Source: Desulfovibrio subterraneus (GTDB taxonomy: Bacteria > Desulfobacterota > Desulfovibrionia > Desulfovibrionales > Desulfovibrionaceae). From it: a stretch of 64,000 bases of DNA. How positions within the stretch are numbered: position 1 is the stretch's first letter; each line of letters opens with the position of its first letter. Shown one piece after another: positions 45,706 through 55,321 of this stretch. The notes under the pieces are model-generated. The model saw only the letters and a program-made list of their open reading frames with translations. It made no database searches and had not been told where the DNA came from. The translations under genes were made by a program, and so were the position numbers. Location of the stretch: assembly GCF_013340285.1 (NCBI RefSeq), contig NZ_BLVO01000016.1, positions 485,021 to 549,020 of the forward strand, given 5' to 3'.

Positions 45706-47091
45706 ATGGACTTGCTGCAACTTCTTGATCGTATTGATTCTTTTGTTTGGGGACCTCCGCTGCTTACGCTGCTTGTGGGAACGGGTGTGTATCTCACCCT
45801 GCGCCTTGGCGTGCTGCAGGTCGTAAGGCTGCCTCTGGCCCTCAAATACGTCTTTCGTCCGGAAAAGAATCCCAATCCTGCTGCGCAGGGTGACGTGTCT
45901 CCCTTTGCCGCGCTGTGCACGGCGCTTTCCGCCACCATCGGCACCGGTAACATCGTGGGGGTTGCCACGGCCATCAAGGCCGGTGGTCCCGGTGCTATGT
46001 TCTGGATGTGGGTTGCCGCCTTCTTCGGCATGGCAACCAAATATGCCGAATCGCTGCTGGCCGTGAAATACCGCACCGTGGACGCCAACGGGCAGATGTC
46101 CGGCGGCCCCATGTACTATCTTGAGCGTGGCCTGAACAACAAGTTCCTTGCCCGCATGTTTGCCGTGTTCGGCATCGGCGTGGCCTTTCTGGGCATAGGC
46201 ACCTTCCCGCAGGTCAACGCCATCGTGGACGCCACTGCCGGTTCCTTCGGCGTACCGAAACTGGCCACTGCCGCCGTGCTGACGCTGCTCGTGGCTGCGG
46301 TTACGCTGGGCGGCATCAAGCGTATATCGGAAACCGCCAAGCTCGTGGTGCCGTTTGCGGCCGTGTTTTACATCCTGGCTTCTCTGCTGGTGCTGGTGCT
46401 TAATGCCAGCCAGATTCCTGCGACCGTGTCGCTGATTGTGGAATCCGCATTCTCTCCCGAAGCGGCTTTTGGCGGTACACTGGGCATCACCATGATGATG
46501 GCCATGCGCAACGGCGTTGCGCGCGGAGTGTTCTCCAACGAATCCGGTCTTGGCAGCGCACCCATTGCCGCAGCCGCGGCCCGCACCGATTCGTGTGTGC
46601 GTCAGGGGCTTATCGCCATGACGGGAACCTTCTTCGACACCATCGTCATCTGCTCCATGACAGGTCTTGTGCTGGTTATGACCGGCGTGTGGACCAATCC
46701 CGATCTGGCCGGTGCCGCCATGACCAACGAGGCCTTCAATCTGGGGCTCGGCACTCAGCTCGGGCAATATGCCGTGACCATCGGCCTGATCTTCTTTGCC
46801 TTCACCACCATTCTCGGCTGGAACTACTATGGTGAGCGCTGCACGGAATACCTTGTGGGCGTGAAGGGCATTCTGCCGTTCAAGAGCGTCTACATCCTGC
46901 TGGTGGCCGGTGGCGCTTTCATCAAGCTGGAAACCATCTGGCTGCTGGCCGATATCGTGAACGGCCTGATGGCCATTCCCAACCTCGTGGGCCTGCTTGG
47001 TCTTTCCGGTGTGGTTATTGCCGAGACCAAGGCCTATTTTGCCGAACTGCGGCAGGAGAATACATCCGAGCCGGTACTGGCTGCGGACTAG
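45706..47091 (+). CDS. AGCS-family sodium:alanine/glycine symporter
   Basis: 461 residues, about 11 membrane segments. AGCS hallmarks: LCTALSATIGTGNIVGVATAIKAGGPGAMFWMWVAAFFGMATKYAE (TIGTGNI motif, about 70-110), FSNESGLGSAPIAAAAA and GWNYYGERC. The upstream glycine riboswitch argues for glycine as a main substrate. Confidence 0.95.
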   Translation: MDLLQLLDRIDSFVWGPPLLTLLVGTGVYLTLRLGVLQVVRLPLALKYVFRPEKNPNPAAQGDVSPFAALCTALSATIGTGNIVGVATAIKAGGPGAMFWMWVAAFFGMATKYAESLLAVKYRTVDANGQMSGGPMYYLERGLNNKFLARMFAVFGIGVAFLGIGTFPQVNAIVDATAGSFGVPKLATAAVLTLLVAAVTLGGIKRISETAKLVVPFAAVFYILASLLVLVLNASQIPATVSLIVESAFSPEAAFGGTLGITMMMAMRNGVARGVFSNESGLGSAPIAAAAARTDSCVRQGLIAMTGTFFDTIVICSMTGLVLVMTGVWTNPDLAGAAMTNEAFNLGLGTQLGQYAVTIGLIFFAFTTILGWNYYGERCTEYLVGVKGILPFKSVYILLVAGGAFIKLETIWLLADIVNGLMAIPNLVGLLGLSGVVIAETKAYFAELRQENTSEPVLAAD

Positions 47092-47221
47092 TTTTGGTGC
47101 GGCTGAAGCTGTGTGCGCAATGCCGTGGCCGGGAATGTCCGGCGACGTAGCCTGTGCAGTTTAAACGGTGTGATCCTGTGCAGGTGAGGGGCCGGCAGGA
47201 GTACGCAGCGTTTCAGTATGT

Positions 47222-47258
47222 AAAGGCGGTCAGATTGCACGATCTGACCGCCTTTTGC
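47222..47258. terminator. Terminator after the symporter
   Basis: AAAGGCGGTCAGAT (47222-47235), loop TGCACG, ATCTGACCGCCTTT (47242-47255), then TTG. Perfect 14-bp stem, works in both directions. The remaining 47259-47452 holds only a weak 62-codon frame I do not support. Confidence 0.88.
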
Positions 47259-47452
47259 GTTGCAGGAACTTTCTTCACAGGAGCGGCTGTTTGAGCAGGA
47301 GTGGGCTGTCGAGGCTGTACGCGACTTTGTTGAACGTAACGCGAGGCGAGTTGTCACTCACGCTGAGAGCTCTCAATATGTCGACGCAAGTATTCTGGAG
47401 AGTGCTAAGATAAAACAGTTTCGCAGGTGGTTCGCGCAAGAGCTGTAAGGTT

Positions 47453-48565
47453 TCAGCGTGTTGTCTGCATGAGTTCGAAGTATACTGACAGGGTGTTTGC
47501 AGACATCTGCTTGCTGCTGAAGTGTTCAAGGGCCCTGCGGTGGGCATTGGCACACATGCTGGACCACAAGGCCTGGTTGTTTATCAATCCGGCTATGCAC
47601 CGGGTGGCCGCCTTTTCGTCGTGAAGCGGGTAAAGGAAGCCAGTCTTGCCATCTTCAATAGCTTCTGCATTGCCAACAACGTTGGTTACAATACAGGGTA
47701 CTCCCGCGGCCTGCGCTTCCAGCACTGCAAGGGGTAACCCTTCTCTGAGCGATGTGGAGATAAGGCAGCCCGCGTGATCAAAATATGGAATGACGGAAGG
47801 TTGCATTCCGACAAACTCGAATGCCTGAGATAATCCTGCCTGCTGCGCTTCCTGCTCCATTGCTGCGCGTTCTTCTCCATCACCTACCAGGACAAAGCGG
47901 CATTGCTTCAGGATGCCTGTATCATCCATTGCTTTGGCAAGTTGCAAGAGCCACTTGCTCCCTTTGACCGGGTCAAAGCGGCTTACATGGACGATTTTGA
48001 AAGGCATAGAAGGGACCCGCTCAGGAGTAACTTCTCCTACCTCTACTCCGTTAAGGATAGTCTTGAGTTTGTGTGGGCAAAAACGGAGCTTTGTGGCGAG
48101 CGTGGCTTCGCCAGCAGAAACGGTAATGCATGTTTTGCTTATTGCACACAACAGTCTTTCCAGATTTGTGTAGGCTATCCTCAAGAGTGGATTGACTGGG
48201 AGATGAATACCGTGAAACGTGTGAACGCTGCATGTTCCGGTAACAAAAGCCGCAAGGCGTGCGTATAAACCGGCACCCTTTCCATGTGAATGAATAATGT
48301 CTATCTGATTACGTTTTATGAAACGGACAAGCTCCCACCATGCTGACAGTGAGAACGAGCGCTGCGGAATAGTCAGGAGCCGCTCTTTGCCGACAAGTGC
48401 AGTAAATCTGTCACCGTAGGGTCTGCGGTCGGGGGCAGCGATAAAGGAACGGATGGTGTTTTCAGTATTGTGAACCAGCTGCCATATATGTTCAGGACCT
48501 CCCCCGATTTTTGAAGAGGCGGTAATGTGCAATACGTTGAGGGGGGAGGTTGTTGTCTGCGGCAT
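47453..48565 (-). CDS. Glycosyltransferase, family GT4
   Basis: 370 residues, GT-B fold. N-terminal LHITASSKIGGGPEHIWQLV (donor loop) and HSHGKGAGLYARLAA; C-terminal donor site IVHVSRFDPVKGSKWLLQLAKAM, VLVGDGEE and the E-x7-E motif REGLPLAVLEAQAAGVPCIVT. Transfers a sugar in capsule/EPS assembly; specificity cannot be read. Confidence 0.9.
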   Translation of the reverse strand: MPQTTTSPLNVLHITASSKIGGGPEHIWQLVHNTENTIRSFIAAPDRRPYGDRFTALVGKERLLTIPQRSFSLSAWWELVRFIKRNQIDIIHSHGKGAGLYARLAAFVTGTCSVHTFHGIHLPVNPLLRIAYTNLERLLCAISKTCITVSAGEATLATKLRFCPHKLKTILNGVEVGEVTPERVPSMPFKIVHVSRFDPVKGSKWLLQLAKAMDDTGILKQCRFVLVGDGEERAAMEQEAQQAGLSQAFEFVGMQPSVIPYFDHAGCLISTSLREGLPLAVLEAQAAGVPCIVTNVVGNAEAIEDGKTGFLYPLHDEKAATRCIAGLINNQALWSSMCANAHRRALEHFSSKQMSANTLSVYFELMQTTR

Positions 48566-49370
48566 TGTATGTAATGATTTATGGTTTTCTCATGTGCAAA
48601 ATCAGTAAATCACTGTCATCTTTGCATGATGGACAACGACTTGATCTGGCTCAGAATTTAATTTTTCTGGATAGATATGGGATGGCGTTAACATCCATAT
48701 CTCAGGTTATTCTTTGGCGTCAAGAATGGTAGAAAGATAAGATTGCACAGCCAGTAGCCCAATTCAGTCATATTGGTGATTGCTTCGCTGATCATTGTTC
48801 TTCATAGAGGCTGTGACCATGTGTTATTTTATCAAAAACATCATGCATGGCTTTCGCCTCCTCTTGGTGGTACAGGGCAGGTATGCGTAGCGCAGATCAG
48901 CACATATTCGCCATTGGTGACATTCCCAGAACCATATTCTGGCCAAGCTCAAGCAATACGGGGTGGAGTAAACAGGGGATTCGTCCGCGTGCTGTGGAAT
49001 GTTGCGGCATAAAAGGACAATTGTGAAAAGATTGGTGTTTGCAGGCTGTTTTTATTCATTACTTTTGTCTGTTGTTGCGGCTGAGCAGTGGACTTGCTTG
49101 CAGACATTTTGTTCGCGAAGACTTGGCAACCAATGAACTCTGCCGTGCTGGCGAGGTGGTTGTTTTAACATGTCATATTTTCGAAGGATACCGTTTGCAG
49201 ACGGCACTATCCAAGCCGGTGTTGTATGGTGCAGAGAGTCGACCATACGGTGTCTGTCTTGAAAAGGACCGGCTCAATGGGGCACTTGAACAGAAGTGGC
49301 GAGGCCTGCTCGCCGGAGTGTAGTATTTGATCGGAAGAGCGACTAATGTGCTGCTTTTTATTGTGTAACT
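48566..49370. other. Gene-poor scar in the polysaccharide locus
   Basis: About 800 bp without a supportable gene, lower GC and different codon texture than its surroundings. Several short frames lack RBSs and any recognisable sequence. Together with the epimerase remnant that follows, it looks like decayed sequence. Confidence 0.5.
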
Positions 49371-49478
49371 ATGCTGAATCAAATCATATCTATGGTTTTT
49401 GAGTCCCTTCCCCTGTTCGGAGACGGGGAGGCCGCGCGCCGGATTGTCGATGTGCTCATAGCCGAGAATCTCGTCTAA
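49371..49478 (+). pseudogene. C-terminal remnant of UDP-GlcNAc 2-epimerase (WecB-like)
   Basis: 35 codons ending PLFGDGEAARRIVDVLIAEN..stop. The (N)PFGDGxAAxRIVxxL tail is the characteristic end of non-hydrolysing UDP-N-acetylglucosamine 2-epimerases. In-frame stops occur just upstream (around 49344), and no upstream part of the enzyme is recognisable. An intact terminator (49515-49543) follows, as if the gene once ended here. Confidence 0.65.
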
Positions 49479-49514
49479 CACTGGGTATTCTGCTGAATAC
49501 GGCATATTGCAATC

Positions 49515-49543
49515 GGGCTCTTCCGAAAGGAAGAGCCCGATTT
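49515..49543 (+). terminator. Intrinsic terminator with GAAA tetraloop
   Basis: GGGCTCTTCC-GAAA-GGAAGAGCCC followed by GATTTTT on the plus strand. Confidence 0.88.
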
Positions 49544-49749
49544 TTGTCATGTGGCTTTAGTCATGTGAGAGGCGGTGAGGGAGTAGTACCGTTCCGTGCG
49601 GCGTGCAGAAGCCTTGCAGTGGTGCTTGTCCAGCTGGCTTATCTAGCAGGCTTTCCTGTGTGCTTCTCCGGCTGGTGTTGCGGGTACCTTTTCTGGCACT
49701 TATCCTTCTTTGCCGTACTAGCGGGTCAAGAAGATATGCAAGCAGCAGC

Positions 49750-50460
49750 TTAGGCTTTTTGCCCGGTCAGCTGTGTGAGTGAGAAGTACTTGCCGCCCTC
49801 GGCTTCCATCATGGGAATATCACGTTGAGCATAGGGATTGGGGCTTTGCAGCCATTCGCTCCATGCTTGCCGTTCGCAATCCATAGCCCGGCAATGCTGC
49901 AGGCACAGGTTTGGTTCCCTGCTCCACAGTGCCCGCCACCATGAAGGCGGGTAGAAGTTCATGTCCGGTTGCCAGTACGGCTGCATTTCCTCCGGGATGC
50001 TGTCCTGCGGAAACGTATCCTGCACGCCGCAGACGGCAATGCCTATATGGCCGTTCTTTTTCACAAACTGCAGCAGATACGGTAGCATGTCTTCATTGCA
50101 GCCAAAGTAGTGGTACGCGTCAATCGAGATGACGGCGTCAAAGTAGCCTTGCGCGAATGGAAGTCCTTTGGTCACATCGACGGAAAGCGGAATTATCTTG
50201 TCCGACAGCCCCTGCGAGCTAAAGCGCAGATGGTTGTCAGTGGGGGATACCCACAGGTCGGCTGCATAGACGGTAACGCCATATTTCTCTGCCAGCAGGA
50301 TGGAAGATATGCCCATGCCACACCCCAGATCGAGCACCCGCATGCCCTTGGTCAGGGGAATGAAGGTGGTCAGTTCTTCGGTGATGCGCATGGCATTGGG
50401 GCCCATCATGGTGTCGAGCAGGAATTGTTTGTCATAGTTGTCTGTAAAAGGGGTATGCAT
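49750..50460 (-). CDS. SAM-dependent class I methyltransferase
   Basis: 236 residues. Motif I VLDLGCGMGISSILLAEKYG (about 42-61), motif II acid at VYAADLWVS, motif IV YFDAVISIDAYHYFG. Small-molecule methyltransferase type; substrate unknown. It lies at the edge of the polysaccharide region, but may have nothing to do with it. Confidence 0.88.
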   Translation of the reverse strand: MHTPFTDNYDKQFLLDTMMGPNAMRITEELTTFIPLTKGMRVLDLGCGMGISSILLAEKYGVTVYAADLWVSPTDNHLRFSSQGLSDKIIPLSVDVTKGLPFAQGYFDAVISIDAYHYFGCNEDMLPYLLQFVKKNGHIGIAVCGVQDTFPQDSIPEEMQPYWQPDMNFYPPSWWRALWSREPNLCLQHCRAMDCERQAWSEWLQSPNPYAQRDIPMMEAEGGKYFSLTQLTGQKA

Positions 50461-50532
50461 ATGTTCCTCCGGTTGTTTTGCTTTTCATAGCGTGCAATCC
50501 GGCTCATGGCATTCTCCATTTCGACTTGAAAA

Positions 50533-50562
50533 GAAAAAGCGCCCCGGAGTATCCGGGGCGCT
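50533..50562 (-). terminator. Terminator after the CD3324-like gene
   Basis: GCGCCCCGGA-GTA-TCCGGGGCGC; read on the minus strand the stem is followed by TTTTTCTTTTC. Confidence 0.85.
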
Positions 50563-50568
50563 TCAGCG

Positions 50569-50841
50569 TCAGCCGTTGTTCATGGCAGAGAGTATCTTGT
50601 ACACAGCCTTGACGGACAGGAAATAGTCGTCCGCCAATGTGGTGACAGGGCAGCCTGCCCTGCGCCGTGCTGCGATCTCGTGGTTGCGTTCGGTAAGACG
50701 CTGCCTGCTTTGCGTGCTTTCTCCCCACAGTTTTCTGTGTTCTTCCTTGCGGGGAATATACAGGCATTCACCGTCGATATACTGCTGTATGGCGATCAGC
50801 AAATGCTGCGGTAGCACCGAGTTTGCATTTCTGTAGCCCAT
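50569..50841 (-). CDS. Small helix-turn-helix protein, CD3324/Mor-like family
   Basis: 90 residues: MGYRNANSVLPQHLLIAIQQYIDGECLYIPR.. then RQRLTERNHEIAARRRAGCPVTTLADDYFLSVKAVYKIL, a resolvase/Mor-type helix-turn-helix. The family is widespread as short orphan regulators of unknown role. AGGAGG precedes ATG 50841; a 15-bp inverted repeat lies upstream. Confidence 0.8.
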   Translation of the reverse strand: MGYRNANSVLPQHLLIAIQQYIDGECLYIPRKEEHRKLWGESTQSRQRLTERNHEIAARRRAGCPVTTLADDYFLSVKAVYKILSAMNNG

Positions 50842-50871
50842 TATGCTCCTCCTAATGATGTATCAGGATCG

Positions 50872-50922
50872 AGCAAGGGCTATTGCCGCAACGAGTTACG
50901 TGGTTATGCAATAGCCCTTGCT
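50872..50922. repeat. 15-bp perfect inverted repeat with 21-base spacer
   Basis: AGCAAGGGCTATTGC (50872-50886) and GCAATAGCCCTTGCT (50908-50922), 31 bp upstream of the CD3324-like start. In the mRNA it would form a leader hairpin; as DNA it could be an operator. Confidence 0.7.
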
Positions 50923-51067
50923 ATGCATAACGCACAGTATCCGGAGAATTGAACATCCACTGTCCTTGTTGAGGTTGAAGTATTATTGCTCTGCGGTACA
51001 TGCTGTGCCGCATGATGTCAACGCGTGCTTGTATGGATGAGAGGGCCTGCACTTAGTTTGTGCGGGA

Positions 51068-52483
51068 CTAAAAGGCCCCGTGTCCTGTCAGTACCACAGG
51101 GATTGTCTTGGCCAGTATGTAGATGTCGAACCAGATGGACCAGTTGCGTACGTAGTAGGAGTCAAGGTCGATGCGCTCGTCATACGATGTCAGGTTGCGG
51201 CCGGAGATCTGCCACAGGCCCGTTATGCCGGGACGAATGCGGGAATACAAGGTAAACGAGTCCTTGTAGCGGGTTTTTTCATCTTCAACGATGGGGCGTG
51301 GACCCACAAGGCTCAGATCGCCGCATACCACGTTCCAGAGCTGCGGCAGCTCATCAAGGCTGGTTTTACGAAGAAACTTACCCGCTCTGGTTACCCTGGG
51401 ATCGTTGCGGAGCTTCTGCGTTTCTTCCCATTCCCTGCGGCTGTCTTCGTCCTCTGCGAGCAGGCGTTCCAATATTTCCTTGCTGTTGTGGGCCATGGTG
51501 CGGAACTTCCAGACCTTGATGGGGCGCCCGTCTCTGCCTATGCGGGTGTGACCGAAGAAGATCGGTCCCTTGCTGTCGAGCTTGATCCATATGGCCATAA
51601 CAAGAAAGAAGGGAGACAGGGCAAGAACACCGAAAAGGGCGGCGCAAAAATCCAAAGATCGTTTTATGAGCAGCCGGTTGCCGTCCAGAAGGTTCTGGCG
51701 CATCTCAAGACCCACCAGGCCGCCGATATCTCTGGCGGTTGCCCAGCGTTTGCTCAGGGCATCTGCATTAGGCAGCATGATGATGCGGGGGAAATGTCTG
51801 TCCAGACGGGCGATAAGGTCCTTGTTGGCACTTTGGTCCGGTTCTTCAGGAACAATGGCATAGCTGCCGGGATAGGCTGCCGCAATGGCTTCTACTTCAG
51901 CCATGCTGCCGAGCACGGGCAGAGATTCGAAGGTCTCTCCCTTTGCGATGGAGTTGGAGACAATGCCTACGACCTTGAGGCCGATGCGCGGGCGTAAGCG
52001 GGTGTTGCGCGCCATGATGCTGGATGCTGCTCCGGTGCCAAATATGATGGCCGGAACTCCCCACTTGTCGCGGAGTACAAGTTTACCGCGCATTCGCGCG
52101 CGTACTGCTGGGATGAGCATCATGGAAAGCAGCCATGAGAAGAAGAAAACCAGACGGGAGTATGTTTCGGCTCCGCGTGAGAAAAAGGTGAAGGTACCGA
52201 GGAGCAGAAAACAGGCCGTGACAGTAATACAGAATTTTTTGAGTTCTTCGTGTGGCGGCATCAGGGTACCGGGATACAGGTCTGCCACTGCGAAGACCAT
52301 AGGGAAAAGAGCCATAATCGGAAGCAGTGCCGCATATGTGGCCAGCGAAAATTCTCCGCCGAAGACAAAGCGTAACAGCGTGACTGTGGTAATTACGGCA
52401 AAAAGGGTAGTCACATCAACCAAGGCCATACGAAGGCCCATATTCCTGCGGGTTCTTCTGGCGTCTTCAACTATTCCGTTCAT
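51068..52483 (-). CDS. wbaP: Undecaprenyl-phosphate sugar phosphotransferase
   Basis: 471 residues. Five N-terminal membrane helices (about 10-140), a cytosolic CoA-binding-like domain (VPAIIFGTGAASSIMARNTR, 140-270), then the C-terminal initiating transferase domain: RSLDFCAALFGVLALSPFF membrane hairpin, VWKFRTM, SLDELPQLWNVVCGDLSLVGPRP and RPGITGLWQISGRN. It loads the first sugar phosphate (Gal-1-P or similar) on undecaprenyl phosphate. Start ATG 52483 preferred; a TTG six codons earlier (52501) is possible. Confidence 0.93.
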   Translation of the reverse strand: MNGIVEDARRTRRNMGLRMALVDVTTLFAVITTVTLLRFVFGGEFSLATYAALLPIMALFPMVFAVADLYPGTLMPPHEELKKFCITVTACFLLLGTFTFFSRGAETYSRLVFFFSWLLSMMLIPAVRARMRGKLVLRDKWGVPAIIFGTGAASSIMARNTRLRPRIGLKVVGIVSNSIAKGETFESLPVLGSMAEVEAIAAAYPGSYAIVPEEPDQSANKDLIARLDRHFPRIIMLPNADALSKRWATARDIGGLVGLEMRQNLLDGNRLLIKRSLDFCAALFGVLALSPFFLVMAIWIKLDSKGPIFFGHTRIGRDGRPIKVWKFRTMAHNSKEILERLLAEDEDSRREWEETQKLRNDPRVTRAGKFLRKTSLDELPQLWNVVCGDLSLVGPRPIVEDEKTRYKDSFTLYSRIRPGITGLWQISGRNLTSYDERIDLDSYYVRNWSIWFDIYILAKTIPVVLTGHGAF

Positions 52484-52590
52484 AGAGGACTCGTGTTTCA
52501 AATGGAGTATGAGTTGGCAAAGGAAGCTGATGCCGCAATTCTATGTATTCTGAGGCAATACAGTATATTTGCCTGCCAGTGTGCGTGGAA

Positions 52591-53856
52591 TTAGGCTGTG
52601 CTGTCAATCTGCTCATGAGCTGAGGCGGCAAGGCAGGCTGCAATTGATGCCCCCAGTAGAGCCATGCCCATAGCAAGCCACCATGTGCGGTAGAAATTGT
52701 GGCCGAAAACCGCTGTTCCCAGGTAGCAGGAATAGCCGCCCCATATGAAGGCTGCATAATGCCATTCCCGTGCGGAGCGGCAATACATCAGCCCTTTGAT
52801 GATGCGCAAGGCACACCAGCCCCAGTAGCCGAGGAGAAAGCTGCAGGCAATTGCAAAGCCTGTAATGCCGCCGTCCGCTAGCAACTGAATGAAAGCCCCG
52901 TGGGGGTGGGGAATTTTGTTGCTGTTTCGTACCAGTTCAATGCCCATCTCTAAATATGCCGGCTTGAAGGTGCTGGCTCCTGCTCCCCATATGGGATTCT
53001 GTTTGAAAATCTCAATGGCGGTGCCCCAAAGCTCCCATCGGGCATCCTGCATGGCTGTTTCCAGTGATATGCGGCTGGGGCCAAATATGATGGCAAGAAC
53101 AACCAGAATGATGCCAATCGGAAGAATGTACCATTTGCGATATTGGCGAATGGTCACGATAAGTACGGCTCCCGCAGCAAGGCCCAGTATTCCGGTTCGG
53201 GCCTGCGCACCAACGAGCAGAAACAGTGGAGGAATGAGACCAAGAGCAATAAGCCCCAATCTCCTGAACGCAGACCAGTGAGAGGGCATTGCATAATATG
53301 CAAGGCACGCCGGCAGGATGGTTATGGCAATATAGTTCCCTACCCGATAGGAGCCGAAGGATCCGGTAAGTCTGCCCGTCATGAGCGGGTCACCGGTTAT
53401 GAGGTCAAAGCCGGTAACATATTGCCAGATTCCCGCGAGTCCTTCGCCGAAGGCTGCACCGAAGAAGGCGAGTCCCAGAAGCAGCATGTCCTTGCGACTT
53501 CTGATGACCTCAAGCCCTGCAAAGAGCATGGGCCAGCTTTCGTTCAGCGTGGGACGCAGGTAGGAAAAACTGTGTGCCGGCCACCCGGAAAGGGCCGTGT
53601 TCAGAAATATGAATAGGAAGAACAGGCCGAAAAGCCATTTACCCGGAACCTTTTTAAGGTTCGAACCGGCATAGTCGTTCAGGTAGTAGAAGGGGAGCAG
53701 GATAAGGCAGATGGTTCCCCCTGCAACCTGAAAGGCCTTGCCGAAGGGATACAGCAGCCAGCAGGCAAGAAAGACGTAGCGCATGAGCGCCAGAATGAAG
53801 GCCCCTCTCTGTTGAGGGGTATATCGCGTATAGTAAGTTTTGAGTGTGCTTATCAT
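52591..53856 (-). CDS. O-antigen ligase/polymerase family protein
   Basis: 421 residues, about 11 to 12 membrane helices. The large periplasmic loop carries the Wzy_C-type QDARWELWGTAIEIFKQNPIWGAGASTFKPAYL and the conserved His in HPHGAFIQLLADGGITG. It ligates or polymerises repeat units at the periplasmic face. Confidence 0.9.
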   Translation of the reverse strand: MISTLKTYYTRYTPQQRGAFILALMRYVFLACWLLYPFGKAFQVAGGTICLILLPFYYLNDYAGSNLKKVPGKWLFGLFFLFIFLNTALSGWPAHSFSYLRPTLNESWPMLFAGLEVIRSRKDMLLLGLAFFGAAFGEGLAGIWQYVTGFDLITGDPLMTGRLTGSFGSYRVGNYIAITILPACLAYYAMPSHWSAFRRLGLIALGLIPPLFLLVGAQARTGILGLAAGAVLIVTIRQYRKWYILPIGIILVVLAIIFGPSRISLETAMQDARWELWGTAIEIFKQNPIWGAGASTFKPAYLEMGIELVRNSNKIPHPHGAFIQLLADGGITGFAIACSFLLGYWGWCALRIIKGLMYCRSAREWHYAAFIWGGYSCYLGTAVFGHNFYRTWWLAMGMALLGASIAACLAASAHEQIDSTA

Positions 53857-53933
53857 GCCTGTGGTTGTTGGAGTTGGTTGCCGAATGGTTTCGGGCTGTT
53901 TCGGTGGACAGAAGCCCCCCCGTTATGGGGTGG

Positions 53934-55019
53934 CTACAGTACCGACCGTATATGCGTGTCCATTTCTGTGATGAACCGCTGTCTGGAAAAACGTTGTGTG
54001 TGCGCAGCAATTTCCTGCGCGGTCCAACGCACCCCTTTTGCCTCGAACAGTCTGATGGCCTCTTCAAGGCTCTGGCTTGTCTGTTCGGCAAAGTAGATGG
54101 CCGTCTTGTCCGGCACTGTTGAATCCAGAATGCCGCCGTTGCCGTAGGCAATGACAGGCGCACCGGAAGCCATGGCCTCGACCGGCAGTATGCCGAAGTC
54201 TTCCATTCCCGGAAAAAGCAGGGCTTTGCAGCGGGCAAGGTGATCCTTGAGAACGGAGAAGGGCTGTCTTCCCATGACCTGCACTGTCGGGCCTGCCATG
54301 CTGCGAATGCTCTCTACCATGGGGCCGCCGCCGATGACCACCAGCTTTTTGCCCAGCGCGTTGCACGCGGCAACGGCAAGTTCCGGCTTTTTGTAGGGGA
54401 CCAATTCACCCGCAAGAAGGTAAAAATCGTCGCGGGACCGGGTCGGATCGAAATCGTTCACATCCACGGGAGGGTGTATGACAGTTGATTCGCGGCGGTA
54501 GCAAAGCTCAATGCGGCGCTGGATGCAGGACGAATTGGCCACGAAGGAGTCAACCCTGTTGGCCGTGCTTGCATCCCACATGCGCAGGTAATGCAGCAGC
54601 GGCGCGGCCAGCACTTTCTTCACAATGGAAGCGTTGGCAAAATATTCGGGCTGCATGTCCCATACATAGCGCATGGGGGAGTGACAGTAGCAGACGTGTC
54701 GGGAGTTGGGTGAAACGAGCACGCCCTTGGCGGGGCCGGATTCGCTGGAGAGTATGAGTTTGTAGTCCCGCAGGTCGAGCTGCTCCAGCGCAAGGGGCAT
54801 GAGCGGCAGGTACCACTGATACTTCGTTTTGGCGAAGGGCAGCCTGTTCACGAAGGTGGTGTGGACATTGTGGCGTTGTATGATGGGCGAATCGAGCTGT
54901 TCCGGATCGTAGACATGGGTGAATATGTCCGCTTGCGGAAAGAGTTCGCAAAGCGCTTCAAGCACCCGTTCTCCGCCTCTGCGGTTGCACAGCCAGTAGT
55001 GGACGATTGCTGTTTTCAT
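53934..55019 (-). CDS. Glycosyltransferase, GT4 (WbaZ/mannosyltransferase-like)
   Basis: 361 residues. IVHYWLCNRRGGERVLEALCELFPQADIFTHVYDP at the start, CYCHSPMRYVWDM in the middle (typical of the WbaZ group), LLAGELVPYKKPELAVAACNALGKKLVVIGGGP as the donor site, and FPGMEDFGILPVEAMASGAPVIAYGNGG as the E-x7-E motif. ATG 55019; the frame is open further back without an RBS. Same strand as the ligase and WbaP genes, likely one operon. Confidence 0.92.
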   Translation of the reverse strand: MKTAIVHYWLCNRRGGERVLEALCELFPQADIFTHVYDPEQLDSPIIQRHNVHTTFVNRLPFAKTKYQWYLPLMPLALEQLDLRDYKLILSSESGPAKGVLVSPNSRHVCYCHSPMRYVWDMQPEYFANASIVKKVLAAPLLHYLRMWDASTANRVDSFVANSSCIQRRIELCYRRESTVIHPPVDVNDFDPTRSRDDFYLLAGELVPYKKPELAVAACNALGKKLVVIGGGPMVESIRSMAGPTVQVMGRQPFSVLKDHLARCKALLFPGMEDFGILPVEAMASGAPVIAYGNGGILDSTVPDKTAIYFAEQTSQSLEEAIRLFEAKGVRWTAQEIAAHTQRFSRQRFITEMDTHIRSVL

Positions 55020-55321
55020 AAGCCGGTCATGCTCTCGGTTCGCACGTTCAAAGCTCTCTATACTGTTGTGTTTGCAGGGTGCAGGTGCAAAATGCGGATG
55101 TATGCCTGCATCAGCCATTCCGGAATTGCGGGCTCAACCGTGCGTTCTGCCTGCGGCCCGGGGATGGCGAAAGTGTGGCAATCAGCAGCTGGTGGTATGT
55201 GGATACCCTGAAATAATTCATGATTTCAGCCGTTCGCAAGCAAGTTGCAGGGCAGAAATCGTCACGAGACATAGCAGGGAACAGGGCATCTGTAAACCGG
55301 ACGGTGGTATGCCGGTTCCTG
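55020..55321. other. Gene-free stretch
   Basis: 302 bp between tag and the GT4 gene. Nothing beyond a likely promoter for the polysaccharide operon. Confidence 0.4.

Noticed and set aside
47260-47448. 62-codon plus-strand ORF after the symporter terminator
   Set aside because: No RBS, begins inside the terminator's trailing sequence, no recognisable family.
48773-49323. Short ORFs of 79 and 94 codons in the scar region
   Set aside because: No start signals, odd composition and no similarity I can recognise.
50872-50922. Integron attC or phage attachment site
   Set aside because: No integrase, no core-site signature and no cassette array; a simple inverted repeat is all that is shown.
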